Shown here: one piece after another, positions 43,419 to 47,273 of the stretch | How positions within the stretch are numbered: the first letter of the stretch is position 1 | Layout of the letters: every line of letters begins with the position of its first letter | Assembly: GCA_007695015.1 (NCBI GenBank) | Contig: REEN01000019.1 | Location: 1 to 47,273 of the forward strand | From: Marinilabiliales bacterium | GTDB taxonomy: Bacteria; Bacteroidota; Bacteroidia; Bacteroidales; PUMT01 | DNA length: 47,273 nucleotides | Direction of reading: 5' to 3' | Program-made: the position numbers and the translations under genes | The notes under the pieces: generated by a model | What the model was told of the DNA's origin: nothing | Seen by the model: only the letters and a program-made list of their open reading frames with translations | Database searches by the model: none

Positions 43419-44834
43419 ATGGCAAATATTGAAATAGTTTTGCCCTCAATGGGTGAAGGGATAATAGAGGCTACAATAACCCGCTGGCTTGTTGCTGAGG
43501 GTGACCAGGTTGAAGAAGACCAACCTGTTGTTGAGATAGCAACCGACAAGGTTGATTCAGAACTACCCTCACCGGTATCCGGTGTTGTGTCCAAAATCCT
43601 TGCCGCTGAGGGTGCAAGCATTCAGATAGGCACCCCGGTTGCTATAATCGAAACAGAAACCGAACCCGGAAAAACAGATCCGGAAGATGTTAACAGGGAG
43701 GTTGAGAGAATACAGGAAACATCCGGGCCAAATGCATCAGACAGTAAAAAATTACCCGGCCGGGAATCTCCGTTAATACAGAAAACAGAACCGGGAAAGG
43801 AACAAACCAATTTACATCGGGGAGTCGTTCCGGGAAAAATTCCTCATCATACCAACTCAGGGAAATTTATTACTCCGCTGGTTCGAAGTATTGCAGAAAA
43901 GGAGAACCTGACACTGCAGGAACTTGACAAAATACCCGGCAATGTTGATTCAGGAAGAATAACCAGGAATGATCTGGTCAGGTATCTTGAGAAACGGGAC
44001 AGTCAGATACCGGAACATGATGAAATAACCTCATCCGGAAAACCATCGGGAAATGACCCTGGAGAAACCTTTGAAGATAAAGTTCCTGAACCCGGACAAC
44101 AAAAATCTGCACCACTCAATTCTGAAGGTGACCGCGTAATCGGGATGGACCGGGTAAGAAAGCTGATTGCAGAACATATGGTAACTTCAAAAAGGGTATC
44201 TCCGCATGTAACCTCTTTTATTGACGCTGATGTTACAGAACTGGTCCTTTGGAGGGAGGCCGTAAAGCAACGTTTTTTTGAAAGAGAAAATCAGAAAATC
44301 ACCTTCACTCCCGTTTTCATAGAAGCAGTTGCCAGATCCCTTCGCGATTATCCAATGGTCAATGTATCTGTCGACGGTTCAGACATAATTGTTAAGAAAA
44401 ATGTGAACATTGGAATGGCTGTTGCCCTGCCGGAAGGAAACCTGGTAGTACCGGTAATAAAAAACGCAGATGAGAAAAACCTGATAGGCCTTGTTAAGGC
44501 AGTAAACGATCTTGCCAGCAGGGCGCGAAACAGACAGCTCCATCCTTCAGAAATTTCAGGAGGCACATTCACCATAACAAATTTCGGCACCTTCGGGAAC
44601 ACCACGGGAACCCCAATAATTAACCAGCCCGAAGTCGCCATACTTGGTGCCGGAGTGATCAAAAAGAGGCCTGTAGTACTTGAGACCGAAAAAGGCGATG
44701 TAATAGCAATACGGCATATAATGACTCTTTCTCTCTCCTATGACCACAGGGTGGTTGACGGTGCGCTTGGGGGCATGTTTCTTGAAAGGGTTGCCCGGCA
44801 CCTTGAGAATTTTGATATCAACAGGGATATCTGA
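43419..44834 (+). CDS. 2-oxo acid dehydrogenase E2, dihydrolipoyllysine acyltransferase
   Basis: The 471-residue E2 has all three domains. An N-terminal lipoyl domain carries the lipoylated K44 in ATDKVDSELP. A peripheral-subunit-binding domain lies near 147-190 (ITPLVRSIAEKENLTLQELD, SGRITRNDLVRYLE). The C-terminal acyltransferase has H443 and D447 in YDHRVVDG. Linkers are rich in charged and glycine/proline residues. It resembles the branched-chain 2-oxo acid or pyruvate dehydrogenase E2. E1 and E3 genes are not in the window, so the complex is assembled from elsewhere and the substrate is open. It follows the glycosyltransferase by 52 bp. Confidence 0.95.
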   Translation: MANIEIVLPSMGEGIIEATITRWLVAEGDQVEEDQPVVEIATDKVDSELPSPVSGVVSKILAAEGASIQIGTPVAIIETETEPGKTDPEDVNREVERIQETSGPNASDSKKLPGRESPLIQKTEPGKEQTNLHRGVVPGKIPHHTNSGKFITPLVRSIAEKENLTLQELDKIPGNVDSGRITRNDLVRYLEKRDSQIPEHDEITSSGKPSGNDPGETFEDKVPEPGQQKSAPLNSEGDRVIGMDRVRKLIAEHMVTSKRVSPHVTSFIDADVTELVLWREAVKQRFFERENQKITFTPVFIEAVARSLRDYPMVNVSVDGSDIIVKKNVNIGMAVALPEGNLVVPVIKNADEKNLIGLVKAVNDLASRARNRQLHPSEISGGTFTITNFGTFGNTTGTPIINQPEVAILGAGVIKKRPVVLETEKGDVIAIRHIMTLSLSYDHRVVDGALGGMFLERVARHLENFDINRDI

Positions 44835-44879
44835 AAAAATCCCGCCTCCACAAAATATGATATCTTACCAAATTTTTAT

Positions 44880-44887
44880 TAAATTTG
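44880..44887 (+). promoter_or_regulatory. Possible -7 element for the PD40 gene
   Basis: TAAATTTG matches TAnnTTTG in the AT-rich 160-bp gap after the E2 gene, about 107 bp before the next ATG. No upstream TTTG was found at the usual distance. Confidence 0.3.
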
Positions 44888-44994
44888 TTGAAGTTATAGT
44901 CTGATCTGTAAATCCGGTTATAAAATATGTGTATTTATATTTCCACTTAATTACAAAGAGAGACCATTATTTTTATAAGTTTTATGCTGCACAC

Positions 44995-47273
44995 ATGGCC
45001 AGTAGATTAACCACCCTGATTATAACCGGATTGATGATTACCGCCCAAGCCGGGGCACAGATTTATTCTCAACTCTACACCGGAAGACAGGAGATGTTCC
45101 TGGAGGCAGAGGCTTTCCACCTGTTTCAGGAGTACAATGAGGCATTGCCCCTGTACCTGGAATTGCTGAAGGAGGACCCGGATAATGCCTTCCTGAGCTA
45201 CAGGGCTGGTTCATGTTATCTGAATATCCCGGGAGAAAAGGAAAGATCAATTGAATACCTGGAAAAGGCTGTTACAGCTATCGACAGCCGCGACAGAAGA
45301 CCAACGTTCAGAACCAGGGAAGCGCCGCTTGACGCCATATTTCTGCTCGGACAGGCATACCATATTAACTACCAGTTTGAAAAAGCCCTGGAAATGTTCA
45401 ATGATTTCAGGGAAAAACTCAATCCCTCGGTATACAATGCTGAGATTGTGGATGAACATATCCAGGCAACAAAAAATGCCATGGTGAGTGTCAAAAATCC
45501 AGTGTTTTTCCTTGAAGAAAATCTGGGTGAAAGAATCAATACAAGGTTCTCTGAAACAAACCCGGTCGTTTCAGGAGACAAAAGCGTCCTTGTCTTTACC
45601 CGTGAACTCCCCTTCTATGACGGGGTATTCTTTTCAGTTAAGGATGAGGAGGGCGAATGGTCATGGCCAATGGAGATCACACCGCAGATAGGCAGTGACG
45701 GCGACTGCTATCCTGTGGCTCTCTCCTATGACGGCAAGGAACTTTATTTTTACAAGTCAGACGATTATGTAGGGAATATTTATGTAAGCAATTATGCAAA
45801 TGACCGGTGGAGCCCGATAAGGAAACTAAATGAAAACATAAACACCAGGTACTGGGAATCGCACGCCAGCATTTCAAAAGATGGTAGTACACTTTATTTT
45901 ACCAGTAACCGTCCGGGCGGTTATGGCGGCCTCGACATATATTACTCTGAAAGAAAGCCTGGAGGGAACTGGGGTCCGGCAGTCAACCTGGGACCTGATA
46001 TCAATACACCCTACAATGAGGACACCCCGTTCATTACCGAAGATAACAGCACTTTGTATTTCAGCTCATTAGGACACCACAATATAGGTGGTTACGATGT
46101 GTTCTACTCCGCACGGCTGGAAGACGGATCATGGTCCATACCCGTCAACGCCGGTTATGGTATCAGCACTCCTGATGATGACCTGTTCTTCAACCCGGTT
46201 AAGAACGGAATATATGCTTTCGTAGCCAAATTTGATGATGAAGGTTTTGGGGGCACAGATATATATATGTATGAGATATTTTCCGAAACCCACCCACGAA
46301 AATTCCAGCTTACAGGAATAATGGGAAGAAAAGACGGATTACAAACAGGTCCGGGAGCCAGAATAAGCATAGCAGACCGGAAAACAGGCGAAATTGTCCG
46401 TTCTGTCAGGCCACACCAGATTACAGGAGAATATGAAATAGAAATTGAAGCCGGCGAATGGGACCTGATCTTCAGTGAAGATGGGCATGAACTTTTGACA
46501 CAACCACTCATCTTGCCAACAGAACATCCTGAATCAGAGATAACCGTTGACGCTTTGCTCGAGAGAACAGAGCCGGAAATACCCGGGATAGAACAGGTTA
46601 TAACCGACAGCATCATAATCCCCGAGTATTTACTCCCTCCGGCAACCCTGGGTATTGAACAGCACCAGTACGATATAACAGACGAAGAAAGAGTAAGAAT
46701 TGGCATGCGGCTTGAAAGGGGCACCCTCCTTGAGGTTGAAAAGTACCTTGATGGAGAGCTTATTGGAAAAGACACTCTCACTGTACAAAGGAGAAGGTTT
46801 AACTACGATTACGATCCGCTGCCCGGAGAGAACATACTCCGTTTTATATATACCGACCGTGATGGTAATGTGATTACAGAAGAGGTTGTAATAAATTATG
46901 ATCCTCCGGTATTAATAGATGATCGCCTTTTGGAGAAAATATCACTGGAGGCTGAGAGACAGCAGCTGATCCATGACACTCCTGATGATTTTATCATTTC
47001 GATAATGCCTCAAGCATCCGATGAACTGAGAACATTCCTGGAGTACCTTCAGGCCGAAGACAAAGTACCCGGAACCATTGAGGAACTGCTCAGGATGATA
47101 ACGGAAAGCGCGGAAGAATACGGGTACGATCCCGGTGAGGTCTTCGGAATAATGGCAATGCCGGCGCCCGAAACATTATACCCCGAACCCGCAGAGTTCA
47201 TCAGGGCGATAATGCCCTACGCGTCAGATCAGCTCAGGGAATACCTGGAGTACCTCCAGCAGAACAACCTGGT
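44995..47273 (+). CDS. TPR and WD40-like PD40 propeller protein, partial at right edge
   Basis: An uninterrupted frame starts at the ATG at 44995 and runs 759 codons to the window end without a stop. It begins with a signal peptide (LTTLIITGLMITAQAGAQ). TPR-like helices follow at about 34-150 (AFHLFQEYNEALPLYLELL). A PD40 beta-propeller spans about 185-430, with blades such as ASISKDGSTLYFTSNRPGG near 291 and GGYDVFYS. A carboxypeptidase-like beta-sandwich follows at about 432-525. The visible end has 69-residue repeats, with copies at 663-688 and 732-757 sharing a pattern FIxxIMPxASDxLRxxLEYL. Many Bacteroidota relatives of this TPR-PD40 type end in an OmpA domain, for example PorE of the type IX system; that end is outside the window. 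I infer an outer-membrane-associated periplasmic protein. Confidence 0.88.
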   Translation, partial: MASRLTTLIITGLMITAQAGAQIYSQLYTGRQEMFLEAEAFHLFQEYNEALPLYLELLKEDPDNAFLSYRAGSCYLNIPGEKERSIEYLEKAVTAIDSRDRRPTFRTREAPLDAIFLLGQAYHINYQFEKALEMFNDFREKLNPSVYNAEIVDEHIQATKNAMVSVKNPVFFLEENLGERINTRFSETNPVVSGDKSVLVFTRELPFYDGVFFSVKDEEGEWSWPMEITPQIGSDGDCYPVALSYDGKELYFYKSDDYVGNIYVSNYANDRWSPIRKLNENINTRYWESHASISKDGSTLYFTSNRPGGYGGLDIYYSERKPGGNWGPAVNLGPDINTPYNEDTPFITEDNSTLYFSSLGHHNIGGYDVFYSARLEDGSWSIPVNAGYGISTPDDDLFFNPVKNGIYAFVAKFDDEGFGGTDIYMYEIFSETHPRKFQLTGIMGRKDGLQTGPGARISIADRKTGEIVRSVRPHQITGEYEIEIEAGEWDLIFSEDGHELLTQPLILPTEHPESEITVDALLERTEPEIPGIEQVITDSIIIPEYLLPPATLGIEQHQYDITDEERVRIGMRLERGTLLEVEKYLDGELIGKDTLTVQRRRFNYDYDPLPGENILRFIYTDRDGNVITEEVVINYDPPVLIDDRLLEKISLEAERQQLIHDTPDDFIISIMPQASDELRTFLEYLQAEDKVPGTIEELLRMITESAEEYGYDPGEVFGIMAMPAPETLYPEPAEFIRAIMPYASDQLREYLEYLQQNNL

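Noticed and set aside
46155-46781. A 208-residue serine-rich minus-strand frame near the right edge
   Set aside because: It is antisense to the open PD40 gene that starts at 44995 and shows low-complexity serine runs typical of shadow frames.

Overview
This window looks like a chromosomal segment of a Bacteroidota bacterium, probably an environmental relative of the Bacteroidales/Marinilabiliales. Four things point there. It has a type IX secretion locus (gldJ, porU, porV). It has many Bacteroidota-style lipoproteins and outer-membrane barrels, and a eukaryotic-type hexokinase. Gene starts usually lack a Shine-Dalgarno sequence. Several AT-rich gaps carry the Bacteroidota promoter element TAnnTTTG, sometimes with an upstream TTTG. 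I see no rRNA, tRNA, CRISPR array, insertion sequence or prophage. The genes are mostly housekeeping, with an accessory-looking left end.

Left part (1-14.9 kb): a truncated serine hydrolase at the edge, a perfect 22-bp palindrome, a CPBP membrane protease and a DUF362 protein. A probable glycosidase lipoprotein and hexokinase pair follows. Divergent from that pair is a fusion of a DoxX-like membrane domain, a twin-arginine motif and a TIM-barrel-like domain. Next on the minus strand come a CPA2 antiporter, an M28 peptidase fused to an outer-membrane barrel, and a beta-helix glycosidase. An S9 peptidase and an aldo/keto reductase follow on the plus strand, and then a DUF1573 protein.

Middle part (15-32.5 kb): a first acyl-CoA ligase ends inside a five-copy tandem repeat. 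murF and gldJ lie on the minus strand, separated by a terminator. porU, porV, ispF and a CoA-binding protein run on the plus strand. PorU and PorV are the sortase and its outer-membrane shuttle partner; GldJ is a lipoprotein of the same gliding/T9SS apparatus. A small lipoprotein and a long urocanase follow on the minus strand. Upstream of them in the same direction is the run M23 peptidase, MerR, Nif3-like protein, zinc-ribbon coiled-coil protein, ended by a strong terminator.

Right part (32.6-47.3 kb): alaS, a ChaN-like protein, a second acyl-CoA ligase, a structured repeat-rich gap and a sodium/solute symporter. A plus-strand run then holds recR (with a textbook promoter and almost no leader), a PLP aminotransferase, a glycosyltransferase and a lipoyl acyltransferase E2. 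The last gene is a large TPR/PD40 propeller protein that starts at 44995 and runs off the right edge, with 69-residue repeats at its visible end.

The points most worth a second look are the DoxX/twin-arginine/TIM-barrel fusion, the M28-barrel fusion, the stop-codon-bearing tandem repeat at 16993-17179, the repeats in the PD40 protein, and the tandem 14-bp operator-like sites at 4649-4683.
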